From contig JABMSC010000194.1 of assembly GCA_013204685.1 (NCBI GenBank), positions 1 to 6,995 of the forward strand: a DNA stretch of 6,995 nt. Reading direction: 5' to 3'. This DNA comes from Candidatus Omnitrophota bacterium. GTDB lineage: Bacteria > Omnitrophota > Gorgyraeia > Tantalellales > Tantalellaceae. Shown here piece by piece: positions 1 to 6,553 of this stretch (the first letter of the stretch is position 1; the number at the start of each line of letters is the position of its first letter). A program made the position numbers and the translations under genes. Below the pieces are notes generated by a model that saw only the letters and a program-made list of their open reading frames with translations, had not been told where the DNA came from and searched no databases.

Positions 1-543
1 TAAGATCTTTTCTGCCCTTCCTGTTTCCACGCCCAGAACAACCCTGTCGGGTTTCATGAAGTCCTCTATCGCGGATCCTTCTCTTAAAAATTCCGGGTTG
101 GATGCAACATCATATTCACATCCGGTCTCGTTGAACATGTCGATCGTATTCTTCACCCATTCACCGGTCTCAACCGGTACAGTGCTTTTCTCCACAACAA
201 GCTTGTAGGAATTCAGGTTTTCCGCTATAACTCTGGAAACTTTTTCGATATTGGTAAGGTCAGCACTTCCGTTTTCTTTTGGAGGCGTACCGACGCAGAT
301 AAATATTACCTCGGATGAACTGACGGCCTCTTTAATGTCGGCAGTAAAGCTTAACCGCCCGTCTTCGGTATTCCTTTTTACAAGTTCCTCGAGACCGGGT
401 TCATATATGGGGATGGTTCCCTCACTTAAAAGCTCGACCTTTCCCAGATCATTATCTGCACAGATGACATTGTTGCCCAACTCGGCAAAACAAGTCCCCG
501 TCACCAGCCCCACATATCCAGTACCGATTATAGCCAGTTTCAT
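1..543 (-). CDS. ugd: UDP-glucose 6-dehydrogenase, N-terminal part (3' end outside window)
   Basis: This is the N-terminal 181 residues of a UDP-glucose/GDP-mannose dehydrogenase family protein. The family oxidises UDP-glucose to UDP-glucuronate in the cytoplasm with two NAD+, supplying precursors for capsule, exopolysaccharide or LPS sugars. The translation opens with MKLAIIGTGYVGLVTG, a Rossmann GxGxxG loop (G7, G9, G12), and has an acidic residue (D30) at the end of the second strand, as expected for NAD binding. Further family signatures are YEPGLEEL (47-54), VGTPP (84-88), STVP (120-123, carrying the conserved catalytic-region Thr) and NPEFLREG (149-156). The frame stays open to position 1. 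The catalytic cysteine and UDP-binding C-terminal domain, in a protein usually about 430-450 aa long, lie outside the window. The ATG at 541-543 is supported by an AGGA motif 7 nt upstream and by the Rossmann strand starting at residue 2. Its own promoter is proposed at 599-627. A related nucleotide-sugar dehydrogenase such as UDP-ManNAc dehydrogenase is less likely but cannot be excluded without the C-terminus. Confidence 0.93.
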   Translation of the reverse strand, partial: MKLAIIGTGYVGLVTGTCFAELGNNVICADNDLGKVELLSEGTIPIYEPGLEELVKRNTEDGRLSFTADIKEAVSSSEVIFICVGTPPKENGSADLTNIEKVSRVIAENLNSYKLVVEKSTVPVETGEWVKNTIDMFNETGCEYDVASNPEFLREGSAIEDFMKPDRVVLGVETGRAEKIL

Positions 544-550
544 ATTTCAG

Positions 551-555
551 TCCTT
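551..555 (-). promoter_or_regulatory. Ribosome binding site of the UDP-glucose dehydrogenase gene
   Basis: On the minus strand an AAGGA motif sits 7 nt before the ATG at 541-543. It is a good Shine-Dalgarno match at the usual distance and supports this start. The start is also fixed by the Rossmann fold beginning at residue 2. Confidence 0.7.
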
Positions 556-598
556 TTTTAATAATATACATTATTTATGCGCTAAATATATTGAAAGA

Positions 599-627
599 AT
601 TATAGCACATTGGCAGGTTGGGGGCAA
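599..627 (-). promoter_or_regulatory. Predicted sigma70-type promoter with extended -10 for ugd
   Basis: On the minus strand the sequence contains TTGCCC (plus positions 622-627), a 17-nt spacer, and a perfect TATAAT (599-604). The -10 is preceded by TGC (605-607), so it is an extended -10. Three of six bases at the start of the -35 (TTG) plus the fifth match the TTGACA consensus. Transcription would start near 592, leaving a leader of about 50 nt before the ATG at 543. This is the strongest promoter-like sequence I see in the window. It suggests that ugd is transcribed independently of the upstream lptD. It is a consensus match only. Confidence 0.62.
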
Positions 628-651
628 GGGGAGGATGTGAGTATTCAGGGG

Positions 652-687
652 TCAGCAGTAGGGAGGTTTAACCCTCCCTACTGCTGA
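652..687. repeat. Perfect 15-bp inverted repeat (hairpin)
   Basis: The arms at 652-666 (TCAGCAGTAGGGAGG) and 673-687 are perfectly complementary over 15 bp, with a 6-nt loop (TTTAAC). It lies between lptD and ugd, upstream of the ugd promoter. No T-run of useful length follows it on either strand, so it is not a standard intrinsic terminator. It could be an mRNA 3'-end stabilising or processing hairpin for lptD, a REP-like element, or a protein-binding site. Such long perfect stems rarely arise by chance. Confidence 0.75.
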
Positions 688-750
688 AATACGAAATACG
701 GCCCGTTACAACTTTTTCCAAAATTTATAACGGGTCGTATTTTGAATTTC
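686..750. repeat. Imperfect 23-bp inverted repeat with GAAATAC direct repeats
   Basis: The arms at 686-708 and 728-750 are complementary at 20 of 23 positions. The core, 694-708 against 728-742, is complementary at 14 of 15, and the one exception can form G-U in RNA. The loop is 19 nt. The left arm starts with a tandem 7-mer, GAAATAC twice (686-699). The right side continues into TGATTTCGAATTT, a related GAAAT-type motif with about 7-nt phasing. On the lptD transcript this is the first strong hairpin after the stop codon at 796-798, so it may end or protect that mRNA. The U-tract needed for a textbook terminator is absent, although TATTT lies within the stem. It abuts the perfect hairpin at 652-687, sharing two bases. 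Confidence 0.65.
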
Positions 751-795
751 TGATTTCGAATTTGGCAAGTTAACTGCTATGGGCTCCAAACTAAC

Positions 796-3573
796 TTAAT
801 ATCCCGAGGCTGAAACCCCAGGCGGCCTGCGCTCGTATGAACGGTCGAGTCCTATAGGCAGATCCGGGAATGCTTTTATCTTGAAGACCACCCAGAAAGT
901 ATATTCATCCTTCAGGAAATTACTTCCATCAATATCGTAGACAACCTCTACTTCCCAGCAATGAAGATCTCTTGTTATAGAATACTGCTGCTCTTCCACC
1001 TTCCGGGTTTCCACATCAAACCGTTCATATATTCCGACTTTCCATTTCGGATTTATCATGTAATTTAGATCCATTATAAGCTGATTACGGTTATCCGGTA
1101 ACATTTTTTCATAACGATATCCTAGGTCAAAACGCAGAAAATCCCAGGGGCGAATTGAAAGTTCAACGCTGCTGCTTTTTAGCGACTCGTCCTTCGCGTC
1201 AATCTCCATATCACCGTCCACCCAGAACCAACTGTAAGGTCTTAGTTCAAGGTCGAATGTGAAATTTCTGAGCTGGGTGTGCCCTTTAAGCCCGTCCCAG
1301 CTTTTTTCCATGACGTAAAAGCAATCAGCGCTCATGATAAACCTGGCAAGATCATCAACTACTAGACTATCACCTCTTTGCCTTCTCGTCTGAAGCTTAT
1401 TTTCAAGCGAGAAACTGACTTTAGTGCTGTGATCAAGAGCATCTATCGAATCCATCTGGTAAAGATCATTGGGATCCACCGTAGGCATACCCTCATAAGA
1501 AAAACCGGCACTAGGCGTTATAATGTGCCTCAGCTCGTTGATGTCAAGTTTAAGAAAATTTGTTGCTACATCGTATGTTTTGAAAAATCGCATATAAAGA
1601 TCTACGCCCGTTCCAAGAATACTTCTTCCAACAGCTTTATTTTCGCCGCCTTTCGCGCTATAAAATGTTCCCCTAAAAGTCCCATACGGGGTAATCTTTA
1701 AGGGCCCTAGGGACGCGATCATGGAAATCTTTTGAAAAACATCTAACCTGTTAACCTTTTCGGCAGCACGCTTGTCTTGTTTCCTGTATGCTTTTTTGAA
1801 TACGGAAGCGGTGTAGTTGGCTTCGTAATAGAGCGGAGTATTCCATAATTGCTGGCTATATACGTCTAGTTTTGCTTCTGGTAATCTCTCTACTACCGTA
1901 TAAAAATCATTAACCCTCACATTGCCAAGAATGCTGGCCGAATAATTATTATTTGAAGAAACAATAGAACCATAATTTAAGGGAACTCTGTTGGCCTCTT
2001 CATATTCATTGTAAAAATAGTCCTTAAGAAAATTTTCATCGGTAACTTTGTTAAACTCGAACATACCCACTGTTCCCGGCTGAAAATCTACACGATGTTT
2101 CCACTGAAGTCTTTGTCTGAATACCGCATCTGTACCGTTGGAACGCTCAACCCCATTATCAGAAAATGCCGATTTGTCATATGTTCCGGGCCCGTTCTGA
2201 TGCACAAAATACATGCGAAAGATACCTGACCCCAGACCAGGCAACCCGAAATCCGCCATGTTGTAATAAATATTCGCACCTTCGGCAAACCCCTTACTGC
2301 TCCTGTAATCAAGGAAAATATCAGCCTTACTGTCTCCTCTCAAATAAAACCGCCAGGCCGATAACAGAAAATATCCCCAGTCACTGCTTCTTCCTGGCAT
2401 AAACTGTACCTTAGCGCGTGATTGTATGTATGGATGGTAGTAATATGGAAGCCACAGCACGGGGACTTTCCCTATATAAAAAGTAACATTTTTCGCTATG
2501 ACTTTATCATTCGGGAAAACCCTTATTTCGTGAGCCTTTACGCGATAATGCGGAGCGTCAAGATCACAGGTAGTAATAAAACCTTTCTTTAAGAAATATT
2601 CATTCTCGCCGATCTTACTGGTTTCATCGGCTTCACCAAACCACGGAAAAGCCTCTACCTTCGCACCGATGACCTCTCCGCGCTCCCTGTCGAAATCATA
2701 GCGGATACGTTCCCCTGTAAGAACACCTGCAGGCTGCTCTACCCGGACATTTCCTTCACAAAAAGCCTGCCGGGTCCTGGTATCAACTTCTATTTTATCA
2801 CAGGTAAGAGTTGTGCTGCCGTGCGTTATGGAAACATTGCCCTCTGCGACTATCCTTCCTTCTCTTTCAAAGAATTCAACCTTATCACCGTCAACAACGA
2901 TGGATTGTCCCGCAGCGGGGCTCACTCCCCTGTCAAACGCAGGCCTGGGTTCGTAGTCTCCCTCTTCGGGAAACTCTCCCGGCTCTCTGGGTTCGGGAAA
3001 TTCCTCCCCGATAAGTCCTTCTTCTTCCGGTGCTTTTTCCTCTTCTTCCGGTTCTGTAATTATCCCTTTTGCCCTGAGGCGAGCCCTGCGTTGCGCTTCT
3101 TTTTCCGAAATCTTATCCTGATGTATTTTCAGCTTTTCCCGGCGGCGGGCTTCTTTCCCTGCAAGTTTAGCAGCCCGTCTTTCCGCTTTTACTTTCAGAT
3201 GAGCTTCTCTCTCGGCTGCCTTTTTTGTCTTTCTTCTCTCTATCTGTACCGATTTTTGCGCGATATAACGCTTTTCTTCTATGTCCAGCTGCTTTAAAAA
3301 GGCCTGGGCTTCACGATTGTCAGGATCGAGCCGCAGGGCTTTTTTACCACAGTCCCGTGCTTTCTTGAAATTCTTAACCCATCTCTCTTCCCTGGCTTTA
3401 TTCATTATAGTCGAGACTTTTATAGTGCGTGCCTGGAGAGACTTAAAGGCGGCTTCTTCCTCCTGGCTCATTCCGGCAAATGCTTCCTGAGCACAGATAG
3501 AAAACCCGAATAATAGCACTAGGGATACTGTGAATATTGATCGGCTTATTTTTGTGAAAACGGTTTTTCTCAT
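796..3573 (-). CDS. lptD: LPS-assembly outer-membrane protein LptD with unusual N-terminal extension
   Basis: LptD (OstA/Imp) is the outer-membrane beta-barrel that, with the lipoprotein LptE, inserts LPS delivered by the LptA bridge into the outer leaflet. A signal peptide is clear: basic N-terminus, hydrophobic core about 13-27, probable cleavage after AFA (31-33). Residues 64-98 look like a single TPR unit. Residues 100-170 are a highly charged Lys/Arg/Glu/Ala helix, followed by an acidic Pro/Glu-rich linker (173-210). The OstA/LptA-like beta-jellyroll starts near 224 and runs to about 305. It is followed by the LptD signature TTCDLDAPHY (334-343), and PVLWLPYY (371-378) precedes the barrel. 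The barrel includes RHIITPSAGFSY (682-693) and ends with strand-like segments to about 900. Cys336 and Cys872 occupy the places of the conserved inter-domain disulphide. Length (925 aa) exceeds many LptDs because of the roughly 190-residue extension. No clear Shine-Dalgarno precedes the ATG at 3571-3573, but the signal peptide supports that start. Upstream is a cyclase gene ending at 3682; downstream lies ugd. Confidence 0.92.
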   Translation of the reverse strand: MRKTVFTKISRSIFTVSLVLLFGFSICAQEAFAGMSQEEEAAFKSLQARTIKVSTIMNKAREERWVKNFKKARDCGKKALRLDPDNREAQAFLKQLDIEEKRYIAQKSVQIERRKTKKAAEREAHLKVKAERRAAKLAGKEARRREKLKIHQDKISEKEAQRRARLRAKGIITEPEEEEKAPEEEGLIGEEFPEPREPGEFPEEGDYEPRPAFDRGVSPAAGQSIVVDGDKVEFFEREGRIVAEGNVSITHGSTTLTCDKIEVDTRTRQAFCEGNVRVEQPAGVLTGERIRYDFDRERGEVIGAKVEAFPWFGEADETSKIGENEYFLKKGFITTCDLDAPHYRVKAHEIRVFPNDKVIAKNVTFYIGKVPVLWLPYYYHPYIQSRAKVQFMPGRSSDWGYFLLSAWRFYLRGDSKADIFLDYRSSKGFAEGANIYYNMADFGLPGLGSGIFRMYFVHQNGPGTYDKSAFSDNGVERSNGTDAVFRQRLQWKHRVDFQPGTVGMFEFNKVTDENFLKDYFYNEYEEANRVPLNYGSIVSSNNNYSASILGNVRVNDFYTVVERLPEAKLDVYSQQLWNTPLYYEANYTASVFKKAYRKQDKRAAEKVNRLDVFQKISMIASLGPLKITPYGTFRGTFYSAKGGENKAVGRSILGTGVDLYMRFFKTYDVATNFLKLDINELRHIITPSAGFSYEGMPTVDPNDLYQMDSIDALDHSTKVSFSLENKLQTRRQRGDSLVVDDLARFIMSADCFYVMEKSWDGLKGHTQLRNFTFDLELRPYSWFWVDGDMEIDAKDESLKSSSVELSIRPWDFLRFDLGYRYEKMLPDNRNQLIMDLNYMINPKWKVGIYERFDVETRKVEEQQYSITRDLHCWEVEVVYDIDGSNFLKDEYTFWVVFKIKAFPDLPIGLDRSYERRPPGVSASGY

Positions 3574-3585
3574 ATTATTTTACGG

Positions 3586-3599
3586 AATTATTAATAATT
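3586..3599. repeat. 14-bp AT-only palindrome in the lptD leader
   Basis: AATTATTAATAATT is a perfect palindrome lying just downstream of the predicted lptD transcription start and 12 nt before the ATG. It could be an operator or a weak RNA hairpin. In such AT-rich sequence it could also be chance. Confidence 0.35.
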
Positions 3600-3607
3600 T
3601 TTGACAC

Positions 3608-3616
3608 AGTATACCA
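3608..3616 (-). promoter_or_regulatory. Predicted extended -10 promoter for lptD
   Basis: The minus strand reads TGGTATACT, a TGn-extended -10 with TATACT (plus 3608-3613). The sequence at the -35 distance is only T-rich (TTTATT), which is tolerable for an extended -10 promoter. The start site would fall near 3601, giving a leader of about 28 nt. The surrounding 108-nt spacer (3574-3681) is strongly AT-rich, as expected of a promoter region. Confidence 0.5.
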
Positions 3617-3661
3617 TAAAATACAATAAAAATAAAAATTATTATTAGAAGCATTCATAGA

Positions 3662-3690
3662 AGTATACTTTAGCCGATACTTTATGTGGA
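3662..3690 (-). promoter_or_regulatory. Possible second, upstream promoter for lptD
   Basis: A second TATACT (plus 3662-3667) is preceded, after a 17-nt spacer, by TCCACA (plus 3685-3690), which matches TTGACA at four of six positions. The -35 overlaps the last codons of the upstream cyclase gene. It is weaker evidence than the extended -10 at 3608-3616. The -10 lies inside a 10-bp palindrome (AAGTATACTT, 3661-3670). Confidence 0.3.
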
Positions 3691-5064
3691 ACAAACCCTG
3701 TTACGCCCCTGCCGCTTTGCTTTATACAAAGTCATATCCGCTTTATCTATTAACGCGCCAATTTCTTTACCATCTTTAGGATATGTAGCGACACCGATAC
3801 TGACCGTTGCCCGTATTTCTTCATCAAAAACTTTGATGCTTTCGTTTTCAATAGACTTACGCAGACGTTCTGCTACTGTTGAGGCCAAAGCTTTTGTCGT
3901 ATCAGGGAGTATTACACAAAATTCTTCCCCTCCGTACCTTGCGATCATATCAACTTCCCTGACCGCGTTCTTTAATCTTTCGGCTATTCTTTTTAATACT
4001 CCATCGCCTACCAGGTGGCCGTATTTATCGTTGCACTGTTTAAAATGATCCACATCGATCATGGCCAGAGAAAATGTAAGCCCGAGACGGCCGGCCCTGT
4101 CAACCTCTTCTTCCAGCCGGTTCATCATATAACGGCGCAGATATACTTCAGTAAGGCCGTCTATTATTGATAATTCCTGAACACGTTCGTATAGCTCCAC
4201 CTTTCTGAATTCAAGGGCTACCTGCGGGGTAAGTATGCCAAACCTTCCGTAACTTGGTCTGGAGGCTCCCTCTATCGCTACTATCGCACAAAGTTTATCG
4301 GCAACAAAAAGCGGAAAGACCATAAATGTCTCTGCGGTGACGCCAAGCGAGTCAAAGAGCTCCCCCTCATTGGCCTTTTCGAGGAAGAACGGTTTAAAAT
4401 CCCGCTTCTTCGAAGTCTCAATGACTTTCGCGTAATCGAGTCCCCCTTCACTGCGGCCGGCATACTCTTCAGCTCCTACACTCTTTGATATCCCCCGGTT
4501 AAACTTACCATTGCTGAACACCAAAAGATGTGCAGTTTGGAACCTGAAGTTCTCCTCCAGAAAACCAAACAGCTCCTCTAAAAGATCGTCGAACTTGAGT
4601 ACCGGAGCAAGGGTTTTTGTGATCTCATAAAGGCGGGTTATACGGCTTAATTCGTTCTCAATTTTCCTTCCCCTGCGGTTTATCGCTTCGAGTTCATTGA
4701 CTATTGCGTTATACCTGCGCTGCCGGCCCTGACTGTCAGATCTGTGATACCGGGCAAAAGTCATATATAGGTATTTGGACATGTAGCTGCCGCCGGCAAC
4801 AGCTCCCAGAAGCGCCATGAGAACGATCGTATCGATCACATTCAACGCCCCTATAGCGTTGTAGAACACAAAAAACGCCAGGTTGATCAAGAATAGCACT
4901 ACTGTCTGACGCAGGGTCTGTACGAAGGGTGCGACGATGAATAACAGTGGTATCATAAAAAGAAAAAGATACTCATCCCCATGTGGAAACTTATAACACC
5001 ACCAGCTGGTAAATATAAGAATAAGGTTCAGACAATAAATAATTAGAGCTTTTATTTTGAGCAT
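3682..5064 (-). CDS. Membrane-anchored GAF-GGDEF diguanylate cyclase with intact I-site
   Basis: Diguanylate cyclases condense two GTP into the second messenger c-di-GMP. The N-terminus has four hydrophobic membrane segments (about 6-23, 32-50, 53-71, 75-95). A polar/coiled-coil linker (about 105-150) follows, then a GAF-like sensory region (about 155-290) and a GGDEF domain (about 298-458). The active-site loop is GGEEF (378-382). Asp337 and Asp339 are the expected metal-binding region, and Asn345/Asp346 the guanine-contact pair. The inhibitory I-site RxxD is present as R369-D372, exactly five residues before GGEEF, so product inhibition is predicted. The usual LTGL motif is altered to DGLTEVYLRRY (302-312). 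The ATG at 5062-5064 lies 13 nt inside the end of the upstream cyclase gene, with an AGGA motif 11 nt before it, so translational coupling is likely. It is closely similar in layout and C-terminal motif (KNRVCS-like) to that neighbour, suggesting an old tandem duplication. The stimulus sensed by the GAF or membrane part is unknown. Confidence 0.9.
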   Translation of the reverse strand: MLKIKALIIYCLNLILIFTSWWCYKFPHGDEYLFLFMIPLLFIVAPFVQTLRQTVVLFLINLAFFVFYNAIGALNVIDTIVLMALLGAVAGGSYMSKYLYMTFARYHRSDSQGRQRRYNAIVNELEAINRRGRKIENELSRITRLYEITKTLAPVLKFDDLLEELFGFLEENFRFQTAHLLVFSNGKFNRGISKSVGAEEYAGRSEGGLDYAKVIETSKKRDFKPFFLEKANEGELFDSLGVTAETFMVFPLFVADKLCAIVAIEGASRPSYGRFGILTPQVALEFRKVELYERVQELSIIDGLTEVYLRRYMMNRLEEEVDRAGRLGLTFSLAMIDVDHFKQCNDKYGHLVGDGVLKRIAERLKNAVREVDMIARYGGEEFCVILPDTTKALASTVAERLRKSIENESIKVFDEEIRATVSIGVATYPKDGKEIGALIDKADMTLYKAKRQGRNRVCST

Positions 5065-6485
5065 ACCCGGTTCTTTCCTTTTTCTTTAGCTTTATACAAG
5101 CATCTATCCGATTCCCAGATCATGTCTTCTCTCAATTTGGCATCTTCAGGGAATACGGCGATTCCGGCAGAAACAGTAACCGAACATTTCTCCCTTCGTA
5201 TAATTACGGGTGTATTCTGTATCTCTTCCCGGATCTCATTCGCCAGATCAATGGCCTTTTTCCTGTCATAATTAAGAGCCAGGAATACAAATTCTTCCCC
5301 GCCATATCTTGCCACTATATCCCCGGCGGAAGTTTTGGACCTCAGTATTTTTCCGATATTCTTAAGAACGGCGTCACCTGATATATGTCCGTGTTCATCA
5401 TTAAATTCCTTAAAATTGTCGATATCCAGCATTAGAAGAGCAAAGGTGCCGTCACTGCGAAGAGCTCTTTTAACTTCAGCTTCCAGGCGTTCCATAAAAT
5501 AGCGATGCACATAAAGTCCCGTTAAGCTATCCCGTATTGCAAGTTCTTCCGTCTGACGGTAAAGCCTCGCATTTTCAAGAGCAACAGCTGCAAGCCCGCC
5601 TATGATATCCAGAATACGCAGTTCATACTGCCCGAATTCTGAGGCATGCGGTGAATCCACTCTCAGGATACCCAGCACGTTGCTTTCAACTATCAGGGGA
5701 TTGATTATGAGAGATACCGCATCGTCTTTCTTTTCATTCACGCCAAGTGAAAACCTGAAATCCTTCGTCACATCCTTAACAAGAAGACTTTTCATGTTCT
5801 TTAGAACCCACTTATCGAACATTCCCCCGTTCTTGCTCTCAAATGCCTTGCGCCCATCCTTCTTAACCGCGCATGAAAGGTTTAAATCCATGCGGGAATT
5901 ATCGACCGTAAAAAGCAAAACCCGGCTGTCCGATTTGAAAATTGAAGATGTTTCCTCGGCCACTATTTTTATGATCTCATCACTTGAGAGGGACAGACTT
6001 AAACTGTCGGCAATATTCTTCAGTTTCAGAAGGCTCCCTATTTTTTCACCCATAGCCGAAACTTCAGCTGATCTGCTTTTTACATGGTTCTCTATAAGAT
6101 TGGTATCTTCAGCAACTTTTTCGACGGTAATCGTATATTTCTGATTGGATAAACTCATCTTCCTCGAAGCGTAATATCCGACGATACTGCTCACAAAGAA
6201 AGCCATGATAAGGACACTGTAATAATACGGATCCAGATCCGTTATGGGTCTATAAAGAAAGATCATAGCTATCAAAAAAGATGCTAACCCGCCAAATACC
6301 CCGAGTATGCTCCAGAAAAGCATTACTGTGGTGCTTATCAGGATGATAATGCTGATGGCTATGAATTCAAGATGCTGGACATGGTTCCCCAAAACAGGAA
6401 GCAACTTGTTGAAACTATACAACAGTCCTGCAAAAAGGATAATTGAAACAGGTATGAAGAGATTCCTTTTAGTAAAAGGATTCAT
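5052..6485 (-). CDS. Membrane-anchored GAF-GGDEF diguanylate cyclase lacking I-site arginine
   Basis: This second diguanylate cyclase has the same plan as its downstream partner: four membrane segments (about 9-27, 40-57, 58-78, 87-106), a coiled-coil linker (about 112-158), a GAF domain (about 160-308) and a GGDEF domain (about 314-475). The GAF ends with the familiar LAAVALENARLYRQ pattern (298-311). The catalytic loop is GGEEF (395-399), with Asp354/Asp356 and Asn362/Asp363 in the metal and guanine positions and a standard DSLTGLYVHRYF entry motif (319-330). At the I-site the arginine is replaced: SAGD (386-389) stands where RxxD should be. The enzyme is therefore predicted to be active but not feedback-inhibited at that site. 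The ATG at 6483-6485 is preceded by AGGA 8 nt upstream. The stop overlaps the next cyclase start by 13 nt. It lies 68 nt downstream of the ABC ATPase gene, with no clear terminator between, so the three may be co-transcribed. Its input signal cannot be told from sequence. Confidence 0.9.
   Translation of the reverse strand: MNPFTKRNLFIPVSIILFAGLLYSFNKLLPVLGNHVQHLEFIAISIIILISTTVMLFWSILGVFGGLASFLIAMIFLYRPITDLDPYYYSVLIMAFFVSSIVGYYASRKMSLSNQKYTITVEKVAEDTNLIENHVKSRSAEVSAMGEKIGSLLKLKNIADSLSLSLSSDEIIKIVAEETSSIFKSDSRVLLFTVDNSRMDLNLSCAVKKDGRKAFESKNGGMFDKWVLKNMKSLLVKDVTKDFRFSLGVNEKKDDAVSLIINPLIVESNVLGILRVDSPHASEFGQYELRILDIIGGLAAVALENARLYRQTEELAIRDSLTGLYVHRYFMERLEAEVKRALRSDGTFALLMLDIDNFKEFNDEHGHISGDAVLKNIGKILRSKTSAGDIVARYGGEEFVFLALNYDRKKAIDLANEIREEIQNTPVIIRREKCSVTVSAGIAVFPEDAKLREDMIWESDRCLYKAKEKGKNRVCSK
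5076..5080 (-). promoter_or_regulatory. Ribosome binding site of the downstream cyclase, inside the upstream cyclase gene
   Basis: AAGGA (within AAAAAGGAAAGAA) lies 11 nt before the ATG at 5062-5064. It overlaps the codons for the conserved Lys-Glu-Lys-Gly-Lys stretch at the end of the upstream cyclase. Ribosomes finishing the upstream gene would stop only 10 nt past the new start, which fits coupled re-initiation. Confidence 0.55.
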
Positions 6486-6493
6486 GAAAGGGA

Positions 6494-6497
6494 TCCT
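6494..6497 (-). promoter_or_regulatory. Ribosome binding site of the first cyclase
   Basis: AGGA on the minus strand lies 8 nt before the ATG at 6483-6485 and supports that start. A further upstream ATG at 6517-6519 is out of frame, so it does not extend the protein. Confidence 0.5.
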
Positions 6498-6553
6498 GAA
6501 AAATTTGTTTTTCTTTCATCTTTGAAGCGAAAACAAACCGCAAAACACACAGA

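Noticed and set aside
251..640. Plus-strand open frame of 129 codons at the left end
   Set aside because: Most of it is antisense to the clear UDP-glucose dehydrogenase coding sequence. The remainder runs through the ugd promoter region.
652..750. Intrinsic terminator for lptD or a plus-strand gene
   Set aside because: The hairpins are strong but lack a following U-tract on either strand, so I list them as inverted repeats and not as a terminator.
796..880. The residues after the last LptD barrel strand as an unusual C-terminal tail
   Set aside because: E. coli LptD also continues for a couple of dozen residues after its last strand, so the tail is not remarkable.
2821..3297. Plus-strand open frame of 158 codons opposite the N-terminal part of lptD
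   Set aside because: It is antisense to the charged Lys/Arg/Glu region of LptD. Its Phe/Ser/Leu-rich translation is what that codon usage produces in reverse, and no RBS or domain is visible.
5602..6144. Plus-strand open frame of 180 codons opposite the first cyclase gene
   Set aside because: It lies wholly inside a well-supported GAF-GGDEF gene, has low-complexity Ser/Phe/Leu composition and no recognisable domain.
6469..6519. 16-residue minus-strand open frame beginning upstream of, and overlapping, the first cyclase start
   Set aside because: It starts at an ATG (6517-6519) in a different frame and could in principle act as a leader peptide. It has no Shine-Dalgarno and no attenuator-like codon pattern, so I do not call it.
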